Shown here: positions 21,541 to 33,232 of the stretch, piece by piece
Layout of the letters: each line of letters begins with the position of its first letter
Position numbering within the stretch: position 1 is the first letter of the stretch
Assembly: GCA_011033025.1 (NCBI GenBank)
Contig: WFMF01000197.1
Location: 186,001-250,000 of the forward strand
Length of the DNA stretch: 64,000 nt
From: Beroe forskalii
Taxonomy: Eukaryota > Ctenophora > Nuda > Beroida > Beroidae
Direction of reading: 5' to 3'
Position numbers and translations under genes: made by a program
Notes under the pieces: generated by a model
Databases searched by the model: none
What the model was told of the DNA's origin: nothing
What the model saw: the letters and a program-made list of their open reading frames with translations, nothing else

Positions 21541-22994
21541 AGACAGTGAAAGGCGACAAAAGGAATCAATCAAATGCAAGTCAATGTTGAAGTGTTCGTA
21601 CTTCGTGATTGTCAGACAACTTCGTGATCATCCTTCTGCCTTCGTTTGATAACATCCAAGAATTTCGTCGTGAATATCTCATCCGACATCTCCGATCTGT
21701 GGTCGTTCATCTCTGAAAGTAGGAAGCTGATCATGATAATTTAATGACACAGGCATCATGATGCTTGGAATTATTTGGACTGTTGTTATGTTAAAATTTA
21801 CCTATTGAGATCAAAGGTAAGCTTAAAGGGCCAAAAGTTGGCTAGTTGCACAATAATTGGTGATCCTGATAACTGCTAACGACGCGCATAATGCGCGCGC
21901 GTCGTCTCTGTCACGCTAGATATACGAAACGACAACTTTCATCACAAATTAACAAATTTCAGAAGACCATTTTAGCAAAATTGTCCCAATCTTGAATCTT
22001 GTACCAAATAATTTTTCAAAATGGAGTTTTATTTAAAACAAATCTTGTATAAGGCTCTCCATTCAACTAATGGGGGGATTGTAGCCCAAAAAAAACCAAA
22101 AAAAACCAAGCCCAAGATCCCAAATTTAGGGTAGGGCTTGGTTTTTTTTGGTTTTTTTCGGTTTTTTTTGGGTTGGATTTTTTGAACTTTTTGGACATTT
22201 CACACCAATGTGTTATTTACATGTTCTTATTGATACTCAATGGTTTCCAATCATTACAGATGGCTTAAATCACTATTTTAAGGACTTTATTAGCATCCGA
22301 GGAGCATTTTAAGAGCCTTCAGTGCTTTTTGATAAGGTACAACGGAAAATCATAAGATAGCACGGGACCTTGGTCCAACAGTGATTAGAGAGGAACAGTA
22401 AAGGATCAAAAGGTGTCGAATCAGACGATACTGGTCTAAACAAGAGTGCTCTGGCCGCTCATTACCACGTAGGGGTTAGTCAATACTCGAGGGTCCTTCA
22501 AAGGTCGCCCTTGGTTCACCAGGGCCGGATGACGAAGGGCCAAGGATTCACCAAGCGTTACATCGCATCTCAGGGCGAGATAAGAGTCAAGGAGAAGGCT
22601 TCATGAGGAGGAGGTCAGACAAGTGTCACCAGAGGTTCAGAGAAGTGTTGCAAGGAGTCAACTGAGAGTCACAAGGGGGCAGGAAAGGACCAACACGGCA
22701 CCAGATGAAGGTCGGCCAGTTGAAAGCAATTTAAGAATTTAGCATTCTTGCTTCAATTATGATTGACAAAGGTCAGCCACAATGATCGCCAGAAGACCAG
22801 TTTGTAGGCATGTAGTCACCAAGCAATGATAAAGGCTTCATCAGTCAGCAAGGCTTGATTATTGATGCTCACAGCTCAGCATATCTTTCACGAAGTCACA
22901 AGGCTAAGGGACAGGCAAGTGCCACCAGCTTCTTGCGAGAGTCGACTTTTTGATGAAACGTGTCCTGTGAAGTGTGAAGTCATGATTGAGTAAT
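21541..22994. other. no gene; hairpin at 22078-22180
   Basis: A poly-A/C stretch (AACCAAAAAAAACCAAGCCC) at about 22090-22110 is mirrored by GGGCTTGGTTTTTTTTGG at about 22133-22150, giving a long hairpin. 22300-22990 is purine-rich and degenerately related to the following minisatellite. Confidence 0.55.
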
Positions 22995-24130
22995 TAACAC
23001 TGGGAGAAGTGAGTCTCAAAAGACTCTCTCAGGATCAAGGAGACTCTCTCAGGATCAAGGAGACTCTCTCAGAATCAAGGAGACTCTCTCAGAATCAAGG
23101 AGACTCTCTCAGGATCAAGGAGACTCTCTCAGGATCAAGGAGACTCTCTCAGAATCAAGGAGACTCTCTCAGGATCAAGGAGACTCTCTCAGGATCAAGG
23201 AGACTCTCCAAAGATCATTGAGATTCTCTCAGGATCAAGGAGACTCTCTCAGGATCAAGGAGACTCTCTCAGGATCATGGAGACTCTCTCAGGATCAGGG
23301 AAACTCTCCTAGGACCAAGGACACTCTCTCAGGATCAAGGAGACTCTCTTAGGATCAAGGAGACTCTCTCAGGATCAAGGAGACTCTCTATAAGATGAAG
23401 GAGTGTATCCTGGGATAAATGAGACTTTCAGATGAAGGAGTCTTTCAAGGAGAGGAGTCTTTCCCATGATCAAGGAGTATCTCCCTTTTGGATCATGGAG
23501 TCTTTCCCAGGATCAATGAATCTCTCCCAGGATCAAGGAGACTCTCCCAGCATCAAGGAAACACTCTCAGGATCAAGGAGACTCTCTCAGGACCAAGGAG
23601 ACTATCTCAGGATCATAGAGTCTTCCCTAGGATCAAGGAGACTATCTCAGGATCATTGAGTCTCCCATAGGATCAGCAAGACACTCTCAGGATCAAGGAG
23701 GCTCTCCCAGGATCAAGGACACTATTTTAAGATCAAGGAGTCAGTCCTAGGATCAAGGAATGCACCCTGGGATATAGGAATGCAGCCTCTCAGGATCAAG
23801 GAGTCTGTCCCCAGATAGAGGAGTATTCACCTGGTTCAGGGATTCTTTCCCAGGATCAATGAGCACATCCAAGGATGCCAGGATATATGACTGCATCCAA
23901 GGATCATGAAGTCTAGGCCCAGGAGACTCTTCTAATTCTAGGATCAAGAATTCAAATCCAGGAACAAGGAATTAGTCCAAGGGTGAAAGAGTGAATCCTG
24001 ATATGGAGGAGTCTTTCAGATGAAGGAGTCCTTCCAGGAACAAGGAGTCTTTACCAGCACCAAGGAGGCTTTCCCAGGGCAAGGAGACTCTCTTAGGATC
24101 AAACTTCAAAGGGGATCTCCAAGGATCAAG
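22995..24130. repeat. 20-bp minisatellite
   Basis: AGGATCAAGGAGACTCTCTC, nearly perfect from about 23030 to 23395, then increasingly diverged to about 24130. Frames rotate because 20 is not a multiple of three; ORFs across it are by-products. Confidence 0.92.
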
Positions 24131-24539
24131 GATTCAGTCCCAGGATCAGGTGTGTATGTTATTATTTTGAACTGATAGCTGAGGTAATTGGAAGCAGAAC
24201 AAAGGTTTGATGATTTGGAGAACTTATCCATAATCCAAGCTTGATACTTCAGAAGTTGACAAATGGGACAATCCTAAGTCAATGTATGTTGGTAAGTTAG
24301 AGTACAGCTATAAGGTAACCAAACACATGCAGACATCAGAATATCCAAACTGACTAAACTTGTGTAATCTTTGGCAAATCAACAACTGAAATTAAACAAG
24401 AAATTTCTTATTTCATTGCTTATATGCACCAATTTGCACTATAAATATTTGCTGAAACTAACAAGCTTAAAAATTGAAATAAAACTGCAAAAAATATTGA
24501 CTTAATAACTCATTTCCATATTATGAAATATTATGATAT

Positions 24540-25320
24540 TCTATAAAAATTTTTGCTTGATCATTGATTTCGCAATGGTGGACGTTAGAATGCGCGGCGC
24601 AGCGCTATTGGGATTCGGATCGCGAATGTCACGTCGAATTCTGACTTGTACGGCGCGCGCGACCGCCGAATTTCCGCGCACCCAGTGCCGGGGGTGCCTA
24701 TAGTGATAGGTGTGTGTTCGCATAGGTGTAGCCAGACGTTGCCTGCCCCATATTTTTTCGGGGCGAGTCGGGCGAGTCGGGCGAGTCGGGCGAGTCGGGC
24801 GAGTCGGGGCGCGCGCGCTTCGCGCGCGCGAGGGGGCCAGGCAACGCCTGGCAACGTAGGTGTGTGTTCTTGCCCTAACTTTCATCTAACCAGAAGTTGC
24901 CAAACACGTATACCCCTGCATTTGCGTTGCATTGCGCGGCGCGCTTCATGCAGGGTGCACGGTTGCATAGGGAAACGCGCGGCGTTCCCCTAACCAGTGC
25001 CGCGCCGCGCACTCTGTGCGCGTAACCAGGGCCCTGGTTAGGGCAACGCGCGGCGCGGCGCGTACACACAACTATACGGGATTAAGAACCTGGTCTCCTC
25101 CGCGCGCTCGTGCGCGCCCAGACTCGAAGTGTCGCTGTATATGTATTTCAAAAAACGTATGCAGGGCAAACAACGTCTGGCAATATTAACCTGCAAGACC
25201 TTGGTTTTGCGATACTTGCCAGACGTTGTCTGCGAGTCGGGGCGCGCGGGCGACTGGGCGAGGGGGCCATGGTGCATGGCCAGGCAACGCCTGGCAATCG
25301 CGATGCCCCTTTGCAAAACA
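24540..25320. repeat. GC-rich block of short foldback units
   Basis: CpG-rich with GGGCGAGTC repeated about six times at 24760-24815. Two related units, 24728-24860 and 25208-25298, each start with CCAGACGTTG and end with CCAGGCAACGCCTGGCAA, an inverted match. Overlapping ORFs on both strands are simple consequences of low A+T. Confidence 0.65.
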
Positions 25321-25349
25321 CGTATACCCCAGCTTTCGCCCTGTTAGCC

Positions 25350-26280
25350 ATCCACTCAAAAGAAATAAACGGGCATGTTCAACTTCAAACGTTCATGTGT
25401 AATTATCTGAGACGGAAGCTTTCATTTCACAATTCACATGAGTTTTGTTACCTTTTTTTAGGTTTGACATTTGTAGTTTGTTTACATTACACAAACGTCT
25501 GGCCGCAAGCTACTCATGCCAGGGATTGTTTTTTTCTAACCACTAATTGGTAAATTTGTAATGATCAGGACTTTTATGATAAGACTTTTATAATAAATTT
25601 TAATGCACTTTTTAAAATCATTGCTCTTCAGATGTTATAATTACTTTTTACCCATAAGGCCAGTACTTATATTCTACCTTTGCTTTCACCAGTTAGTTTC
25701 GAACTAATTTTCTTAATTTACCAGTATTGTATCAAAATTGTTTTGTACTCAGTTTATTCTATAATCAGTTTTGTAATCATTTTTCTCGGTGCTCTGGGAT
25801 TCCCCAACATCAAAATAACATTATATGATATTCATATACGTTCATTTTATGTATTGATAATTGTCCGACTGTTAGAAGTATTTTGACTTCAGATAATATT
25901 ATCGTTTCTTAATCATTGTAATTGTGATACACCTCTCATTACAAATGTTGGGTGCTTTCTCAACCTGTATTTTATAATATTTGACTCTCTTCGGAGATTT
26001 TTACCCCCTTTATTGAAAGTTGTTTGTTTCACTGCATCAATGATCAATCACATCAATTAACAGATGTTATAATTGATTTTGATTTTGTTTCACCTTATAA
26101 CTAAGTAAACAAAGTTTTAAGTAAACAAAGTTTTTTATTGATCTCCACAATTTACAATCAAACAACACACAAAAGAAGGATGAAGATATAATGCTACCAA
26201 ATTTCACCAATTATATATTAGTATCTGAGGTAGATAATTTATTTCGGATACACTAATTATATTGTTATTAAGATTCTCGT
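25350..26280. other. no gene recognised
   Basis: AT-rich, no repeats or motifs of note. An ORF at 25680-25886 is hydrophobic but AT-driven. Confidence 0.4.
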
Positions 26281-26281
26281 T

Positions 26282-28710
26282 TTAAATAAAATAAATAAAA
26301 TAAATAAATTAGAACATTTATTACACGCTTAGACATTGTCAAATAGATATCTAGGAGGGAACTACTCTAGCCATTTAAGCGTGACTAAAACTAAACTCAA
26401 AGGCTCAGATACCAAAAGTGTTTCATGTCAAAAATGTGCCCAAGGAAAATTTCATCTAATATAGAATATTACAAAATATAAAATACCCACCATACCTAAC
26501 TTTAATTTAATCAATTCCCGAAAATGCATCTTCAAAATAATATGTCTTCAAGGATTTCTTAAAATTATCAATTTCTCCAATACTTCTTATTTCATAAGGT
26601 AAACTATTCCAAACTTGTGACCATAATATTGAAAAGCACCTTCTGTTCTTTTCAAGTTAACAGGACCAGGCGTTTTAGTATAAAGAAATCATCATCTAAC
26701 CTCAAACTCATCCTCTTAGTATCTCTTAATGATATCATATTCTTCAAATAAATAGGAGCTAAATTATTGATGCACTTATAAACTAACAAAGCAACTTTAA
26801 ATTTGATTCTATAAATTACTGGCAAAAAGTGTAGTTTTTTAAGGAAAGGACTAATTGACTGCCACTTTTTCTTTCCATTCAACCTAAAAATAAATCGCAC
26901 AGCATTGTTCTGGATTTTTTGAAGTCTTTGCAAGTTTTTATCTGTTATGCCTGCATAACTTGAATTACAATAGTCCAATACCGACAAAATGTTAGCATGC
27001 ACCAACTGAACCTTTAATTCATGGCTGAGTCTAGATCCAATCTTTTGATGTTCTCAAATTCAAATAACAAATCTGGGAAACATGACTTACTTGATCATCC
27101 ATACTGAGTCTATGATCGAAATGAAAAACCAAGATTTTTAGCTGCTAATGCTGGACTTACAGATAAATTACAAGCATCATGTCCAAGGTCCAGGGTATCT
27201 ATGGGACTCACATAATAACCTATGTCAACAAATTCCGTTTTGTCATCATTCATCTTCAAGTAGTTTGCACTCATCCATGCACGTATTTCAGCAAAGCAAG
27301 ACTTTATCTTTGTCAAATCAGGAGAAGAACTATGTACATCAAATGAAAAGTATACCTGGGTGTCATCAGCATACAAATGAACGGGACAAACCATACTTGG
27401 TAACTATTTTCTCCAGGTCTTTGGTATACAAATGAAGAGGAGAGGTCCTAGAATAGATCCCTGTGGTACTCCTATTTCAAGAGAGCACTCTTGGGAATAG
27501 CAACCATTGACCAAAACAGTGAATTTTCTCTGTCCTTCAAGTACGATTCTATCCATGAAAGTGCAATCCCTGTGATATTATATGTGTACCTTAGTCTTTT
27601 TAAGAAGCAAAGAATGATTGATTGTATCAAATGCTGCACTAAGATCCAAAAAGAAGTAGTACTGTATTGTCTTTTTGTCCATCAACATCAATAGATCATT
27701 CTGGATCTTCAAACAGCAGTTTCACAGCTATGGTGTTTACGATACCCTGACTGCATTTCAGCAAATAGTCCTTTGACTTTCAATGTGATCAACAAGCTGC
27801 TTATGTACTACTTTTCTATCAATTTAGAGAGACATAGATAAATTACTTATGGGTCGATAGTTGTTAAGGACATCTGAATCAAGATTAGGTTTTTCAGTCC
27901 TGGCCTCACAACTGCTGTTCTGAAAGCTGTAGGAAATTTTCCTGTTCGAAGAGATTCATTAACAATATAGTGAAGCACATGTATCAACTCTGGGAGAGAT
28001 TCCTGAACAGATTGATTGGCATAGCATCTAAGGGACAAGACTTATCAGGGAAGATTCAAAGCAAGGTCCATAAGCTCTTCAATCGATATTTCTTTAAAGC
28101 ATGACAGACTTCTGACATCAGATCCACATTGAGCAAACACAGGTTGGCTGAGGGACATTTCTTGGTTCTTAATATCAATATTGCTATAAATTGAATGGAC
28201 TTTTTTCATTGAAAATGAACTGAATTTTTGGGCAATAATACTATCCTCAGATTCATTAGGAAGTTTGTTTGCTCCAAATTCTATCAAGAAGGTGATTTAT
28301 AATCCTGTATGTTTTCTTTAGGATCATTTTTAGCTGCTGCCAACCGCATCATAATATCTATTCCTGGTCTTGTCAATTATGATTGACTTGTCAATGCATT
28401 TTTCACCATATAACTTGCCAAGTTCTGAATCAGATGGATCTTTTGCCAGTTTTCTTTGTGCTTTTCTTATTTAGTTCTTGCATTTTGACATTCACTATTC
28501 CACCAAGGTGACCGATTTTGATTAAATCTCTTGTCACATATGGGGCATGAACATTCAAAATTCTAGTGACTGTTTCTGAGTATAATTCAACAGCCTGGTC
28601 AACTGACTCAAAGTTTGTAAAGTTTATTGGAGAAAAAAACAGATTTTCTCTAAATTCTGATATGGTACAGACAAGAAAGGTACAGACAATCAAATAATTT
28701 AAGAATGGTT
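26282..28710 (-). mobile_element. decayed L2-like non-LTR retrotransposon (reverse transcriptase remnants)
   Basis: Pieces in several frames, in the correct order for a minus-strand LINE: connector region (NVHAPYVTRDLI) near 28500-28560, N-terminal RT (IVNESLRTGKFPTAF) near 27900-27970, motif B (VPQGSILGPLLF) near 27430-27470, motif C (LYADDTQVYFSF, catalytic Asp pair intact) near 27340-27380, WMSANYLKMN, and the C-terminal region LDYCNSSYAG, LQKIQNNAVRFI, LHFLPVIYRIKFKV, NLAPIYLKN near 26700-26980. The 3' end on this strand runs into a TTTATT-type microsatellite at 26282-26310. Multiple frameshifts and stops; no endonuclease domain seen. The LYADDTQ and LDYCNS forms point to the L2 group rather than the CR1 element at 53 kb. 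Confidence 0.85.
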
Positions 28711-29930
28711 CATGATAGTATGATTTGTAGCCTATAATAATTGTAAGTCATATCATTTTAATAAGTATTATTTAATTTATATCTGGATGTATATTGTATT
28801 ATCTGTAATGTGTCAATAGGTACCATTATAGTTCATCAGACCAATTAAGGCCTATTTAAATGAAGCACACTTGACATGTTAGTGGCGAAATGCCATGGTT
28901 TAGAAAACTCTACAGCTTGGTCTGCTACACAAAGGAGAGTGATATCAGACCCTTTTGCAAAGCACGCATCATGACATGGCAGTAAAGCACGCATCTTGGG
29001 GCACACCAAGCGTGTATAGAGAGGTCTACTTAATGTCATTTACATGAAGTTATTAACAAGGCTTTTTAAAACTGGTCCAGTGAATTTGACTATTATTCAT
29101 GGTTGTGTTGACCAATTTGTTTCAGAGGACCATTTGACCAGTGTAGCAGTATATATGTGGCTGGAGAAAGGACACTGTTGCTATATGCTTAAGAGTGCCC
29201 CTGGGGACCACCTGTCACACTGATCAGGGCCCATTTTTTAAATCTTTATTCAGTAATAACCCTATCTTCATAAGAGTGTATTTAAATTTAATAGACATCA
29301 TAGTCTATGCTGCCGCTTTTTCAAAACAGGGGGTAACTCCAAAAAATCGAAAATCACAAATTTGGTATCATCGTGATCAGCTCACTGAGCTGCACAAGAT
29401 AAAAATAATTCTCGTATCGTAATTTTACTGTTTCAGTTTCACTTTAGGGGTAATTCCACCTATCTGGGAGATTTTTTTTCTGCATTTTCTACACCAATTG
29501 TCTCAGAAAATGAAGTAACTCCACAGTTACCCCTTTTTCTGAGAGAAATGGAGTTACCCCTGATCAGATTTCATTATTTTGGGGATGATGGCACAGTTAC
29601 CTCCCTTTCTTGAGCTAACATGACAACAAATATTCATCATACTGGGGTAAAATCCAAAATAAACACACAAACCATTTCACATCCTATTTAAGTTTAATTG
29701 AAAAATGTGATTTACCCCAGATATCTAGATCTTCAGTCACTTTTTCTCAAGAAAGGAGAGGTAAGTGTATGCTTTTCTCAGAATAGAGGGTAAGTCCAAG
29801 GTGCAAATTAAAATTTTAGCAGAAATTCCTACGAAAATTCATTTTTAATGATATTTGGTGTTCATCTTATCAAATTTACTAAAATTTAAGTCTTCAGCTA
29901 GCATTATTCCTAAAAATTGAAGAAACAAAT
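28711..29930. other. no gene; degenerate GTAACTCC motifs
   Basis: AT-rich. Between about 29325 and 29830 the words GGTAACTCC, GTAATTCCACC, GTTACCCC and GTAAGTCC recur in both orientations, suggesting an old foldback repeat. Confidence 0.45.
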
Positions 29931-29934
29931 GGAG

Positions 29935-30690
29935 TTGATAGAGCCGGGCCCACAGAGTCACCTGCAGCAAGCATAATCAAATGGAGTAGATAGAGCCGGG
30001 CCCACAGAGTCTCCTGCAGCAAGCATAATCAAATGGGGCAGATAGATGGGCCCACAGAGTCTCCTGCAGCAAGCATAATCAAATGGGGTAGACAGAGAGC
30101 CGGGCCCACAGAGTCTCCTGCAGCAAGCATAATCAAATGGAGTAGATAGAGCCGGGCCCAGAGTCTCCTGCAGCAAGCATAATCAAATGAGTAGATAGAG
30201 CCGGGCCCACAGAGTCTCCTGCAGCAAGCATAATTAAATGGAGTAGATACTAGACAGAGCCGGCCCACAGAGTCTCCTGCAGCAAGCATAATTAAATGGA
30301 GTAGATAGAGCCGGGCCCACAGAGTCTCCTGCAGCAAGCATAATTAAATGGAGTAGACAGAGAGCTGGCCCACAGAGTCAACTGCAGCAAGCATAATCAA
30401 ATGGGGTAGATAGAGCCAGGCCCACAGAGTCAACTACAGCAAGCATAATCAAATGAGTAGATAGAGCCGGGCACACAGAGTCAACTACAGCAAGCATAAT
30501 CAAATGGAGTAGATAGAGCGGGCACACAGAGTCAACTGCAGCAAGCATAATCAAATGGAGCAGATAGAGCCGGGCACACAGAGTCTCCTGCAGCAAGTAT
30601 AATCAAATGGAGTAAATAGAGCCGGGCTCACAGAGTCTCCTGCAGCAAGCATAATCAAATGGAGTAGATATAGCCGGGCCCACAGAGTCA
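29935..30690. repeat. 52-bp minisatellite, array 1
   Basis: About 14 copies of GAGCCGGGCCCACAGAGTC, TCCTGCAGCAAGCATAATC, AAATGGAGTAGATA. The same family is in reverse orientation at 51300-51890. It passes directly into the inverted-repeat arm that follows. Confidence 0.92.
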
Positions 30691-31190
30691 CATCTCACAA
30701 GCAAATATCAATTAGCATAATCAAAACGGTTAGAAAAGTAGAAAGAGCCGATGGCCACACAAAACAAATAATTTAATGAAGTAATGAGTAGCAACGAACT
30801 GCGTAAAAACATCAACTGTTTATGGAAAGCCGGACACATTCTCACTCTAGTGCTCAGCAGATAGTTTATTCCATATATGGGTATCACCTGACAATTATTT
30901 CAAGGAACGCCTGTTAAACCTGACCTACGTCATCACTTTATCCAACGCGATTTGGAGGATCTCAAAATATGGTCATCTCTGCTAGAGTGACTCTCAACCT
31001 AGAGCGCGGCGTACGACGCGCGCACTCAAACAATTAATGCCCAAATATGGTTGAATCACTTAATAGGGGCGTAAAATATGCGCCCCGAGCTGAGGAGCGA
31101 ATCTTACCATTGTTGCGTGGCCCTGTTTGTGACTTTTCTACGAAAAGCGCGCGCAAGCGCGAACAAACAGGGACACGTAACATGTGGTAA
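30691..31190. mobile_element. left arm of a ~500-bp inverted repeat
   Basis: Matches the complement of 38993-39492 almost throughout (for example GTAGCAACGAACTGCGTAAA and AGCTGAGGAGCGAATCTTAC, ending GACACGTAACATGTGGTAA). The arms bracket 7.8 kb. Its last ~57 bp recur in direct orientation at 31399-31455. Confidence 0.88.
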
Positions 31191-31248
31191 GCAAAGTTGA
31201 CATCCAAATGTGTTGCTTAAGCAACACATTTGGATGTCAACTTTGCTT
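31189..31248. repeat. perfect 60-bp palindrome
   Basis: 30 bases ending GTGTTGCTT at 31218 followed without spacer by their exact complement. Begins at the inner edge of the inverted-repeat arm. Confidence 0.95.
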
Positions 31249-31344
31249 TGTCCAACAACAAGCTCAGAAAAAAGGACGGACATATATGTTATAGCCCAAA
31301 TTTCAATTATTACGAAATTTGCGTACGTTGATCTCTCTTTACTC

Positions 31345-31455
31345 CATGTTACGGAGCCTTATTTTGCGCGCGCAAGCGCGCCTCTTCAGAGAAGAGGCTT
31401 TTCTACGAAAAGCGCGCGCAAGCGCGAACAAACAGGGACACGTAACATGTGGTAA
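31345..31455. repeat. GC-rich hairpin plus copy of arm end
   Basis: GGAGCCTTATTTTGCGCGCG and CTCTTCAGAGAAGAG followed by a second copy of the terminal 57 bp of the arm (TTTTCTACGAAAAGCGCGCG ... AACATGTGGTAA). The first part reappears as a foldback at 52032-52090. Confidence 0.75.
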
Positions 31456-31610
31456 ATCTCTCTCTAAGACAGGTGTGATTTTTGCTCATCAAGCAATATC
31501 CATATAGCCGTGTAAAGCCTTGTTTCTAGCAAATCTCCATGTTACACTAAGCAACATGAAATGATGGTAAGAAACTTGTCTTGAGATACCCTGTCTTGAG
31601 GTACCGGGTG

Positions 31611-31928
31611 TGTTGCCGCTCGATTCAGCAATAGTTCACCTCTATTGAGACATTCCACACACAAGCACGGCTACATCAGTTACGCTTTGTCCCAATGAGA
31701 CACGTAACCCGTCTAAGGTAAAGGAGATCACGTGGGCTTAGGAAAGAGCCAATCAGACGGAGACGCGACGGGTTGAGCTAACGGGACACTATTGAGGGAG
31801 GGAAAGCTTTTTAGTCCCAGTGTTATTGTAGAAACTCACTTCTCTACTTTATCTTTCCTCATCCTGATTTCTATACGCGAGTTTTACTCGTCTCGTCGCC
31901 CATCTTATTGACATTAGGGGATACAACA
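31611..31928 (+). mobile_element. probable solo 5' LTR (318 bp)
   Basis: Starts TGTTG and ends CAACA, the usual LTR inverted ends, and is followed after two bases (TT) by a sequence complementary to the 3' end of tRNA-Asp, as a primer-binding site should be. I see no second copy of this LTR in the window, so the boundaries rest on the terminal TG/CA rule and the primer site only. Confidence 0.6.
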
Positions 31929-31930
31929 TT

Positions 31931-32005
31931 TGGCTCCCCGTCTGGGAATCGAACCCAGATCGCCCGCGTGACAGGCGGGAATACTAACCACTATACTAAC
32001 GAGGA
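31931..32005 (-). tRNA. tRNA-Asp (GTC) sequence with encoded CCA; likely a retroelement-captured copy
   Basis: Minus-strand 72-nt cloverleaf: acceptor TCCTCGT pairs with ACGGGGA, A-box-like TTAGTATAGTGG, anticodon GTC at 31972-31970 in CTGTCAC, T-loop GGGTTCGATTCCC, discriminator G73 at 31934, then CCA (31933-31931). Eukaryotic nuclear tRNA genes do not encode CCA, and no oligo-T terminator follows within at least 25 bases on that strand. Read on the plus strand it begins TGGCTCCCCGTCTGGGAA directly after an LTR-like end, i.e. a primer-binding site extended to the whole tRNA. It may still be a functional gene; the internal promoter boxes are intact. Confidence 0.8.
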
Positions 32006-32033
32006 AACCGTGTTGGTCCAACTCACGTCCTCC

Positions 32034-32621
32034 ATGGAGGATGTGTCGATGACCCCCTCCCCAATGGAGACTACTGGTGCAGCACAACCTTCTAGTCCTA
32101 CGCTCGCTCAAATAAGCGAGGTAATTAACGATTACGCAACACCTGCCTTGACTACAGTCAAGGCATTACGTAATCACAGACAGAAAATTTCTGGTGTTAT
32201 TGCAATAATGAAACTGCTTAGCAATAACCTTCACAAAGAAAAACTTGCGGCTGCTAGTGCAATAAGCACTAACAACCTCACTGTATTCCAGGCTGAACTG
32301 GAGACATTGGACAGGAAGAAACAACGCGTCGATTCGACCTCATCCAGCTCTTCCTCTGAATCGACATCTAGCTCAGAGGAACCACTTCCGTCCTCCTCAA
32401 CGAGAACGGTCACTTACCGGCCGAAGGTGCATGAAGCACCACAAAGCAGCCAATCAGTGCCTCCGTTAGAGGAACTGCGGAGACGAGCAACAGTGGTCAC
32501 TAGCGTATCTGATACGCCAGTGTCGAATACGACGACCACGACAACAGCACAACAACGGAGACCGCCATCTTATAGGATTCAGCGGACGCCGTCTACGACA
32601 TATAGCCCGTCGACTTCCTAA
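32034..32621 (+). CDS. gag-like ORF of the LTR fragment, unrecognised
   Basis: 195 codons from ATG at 32034 (the frame is open from 31908 but the upstream part is LTR and tRNA complement). Segments: a helical region (LAQISEVINDYATPALTTV to FQAELETLDRKKQRV), a Ser/Glu-rich acidic tract near residues 98-118, and a Ser/Thr/Pro/Arg-rich basic C-terminus. No zinc knuckle, protease, RT or integrase follows before sequence similarity to other repeats begins. The position after LTR and primer site suggests a structural protein of a non-autonomous or truncated element. Confidence 0.45.
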   Translation: MEDVSMTPSPMETTGAAQPSSPTLAQISEVINDYATPALTTVKALRNHRQKISGVIAIMKLLSNNLHKEKLAAASAISTNNLTVFQAELETLDRKKQRVDSTSSSSSSESTSSSEEPLPSSSTRTVTYRPKVHEAPQSSQSVPPLEELRRRATVVTSVSDTPVSNTTTTTTAQQRRPPSYRIQRTPSTTYSPSTS

Positions 32622-33083
32622 GCCCGCATACGGTAACAGGGGTATACGATGACAGGGGTATACGTGTTTACGGTTTAGCAACCCCTCGAGTACAGTGTCG
32701 ACCGGTCGACGTTCGCTTCGCCATTTGCGGCTGCTCGTAGGATGTTACACAATATAATACAATGAAGTCAGTTTCGGACCCGCAAAACAGCCACTGCCAG
32801 TTTCGGTCCAAAATTATGCTTTTTGATCTTCATTTTGTTTCTTCATTTTTGGATGAAAATGCTTCAAATTTAACAGACGCTGTCTCATACCACAAACTGT
32901 AAGTGTGCCATGCAAATTGAAAATTTTGGTAGCAATTGTCAATTGTGTAAACTGCAAGTGTAAGTTGACAAATAGTTTATGAGCAAAATAGTCAAAATTT
33001 GCGCAATTGCGCGTGGCACTTTCAGTCCGAAACTGACTTCTGTTGTACGCAGTAATGGCCGATGGGTCAGGCTGAGACAGCAG
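32622..33083. other. no gene recognised
   Basis: Two copies of AGGGGTATACG(A/T)G lie just after the gag-like stop and could be polypurine-tract remnants. The palindromic GTCGACCGGTCGAC is at about 32697. GTCAGTTTCGGACC near 32766 is inverted as CAGTCCGAAACTGAC near 33023, a small foldback. Confidence 0.4.
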
Positions 33084-33232
33084 CATATGTGTGCAGACCG
33101 CTCGATTGACAGGCCTCGATAAAGACGGGCGGATTTCCTCTGCGCGCTTCCACTTTCTATATAATATCAAATTCAATTATAAATTTCGTCTTCATCGAGG
33201 CCTTTTTCAATCGAGCGGTCTGCACACATATG
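33084..33232. mobile_element. MITE family 2, copy b
   Basis: 149 bp with near-perfect inverted ends starting CATATGTGTGCAGACCGCTC and continuing into GGCCTCGAT(A/G)AAGACG. Younger looking than the copy at 2592-2765. Confidence 0.88.

Noticed and set aside
23009-23659. Ser/Arg/Leu repeat ORFs
   Set aside because: 20-bp minisatellite read in rotating frames.
24541-25553. Overlapping 60-147-codon ORFs on both strands, Arg/Ala-rich
   Set aside because: High G+C lowers stop frequency in all frames; sequence is palindromic repeat.
31908-32033. Upstream extension of the gag-like ORF to 31908
   Set aside because: The added codons are the LTR end and the tRNA complement; ATG at 32034 is more credible.
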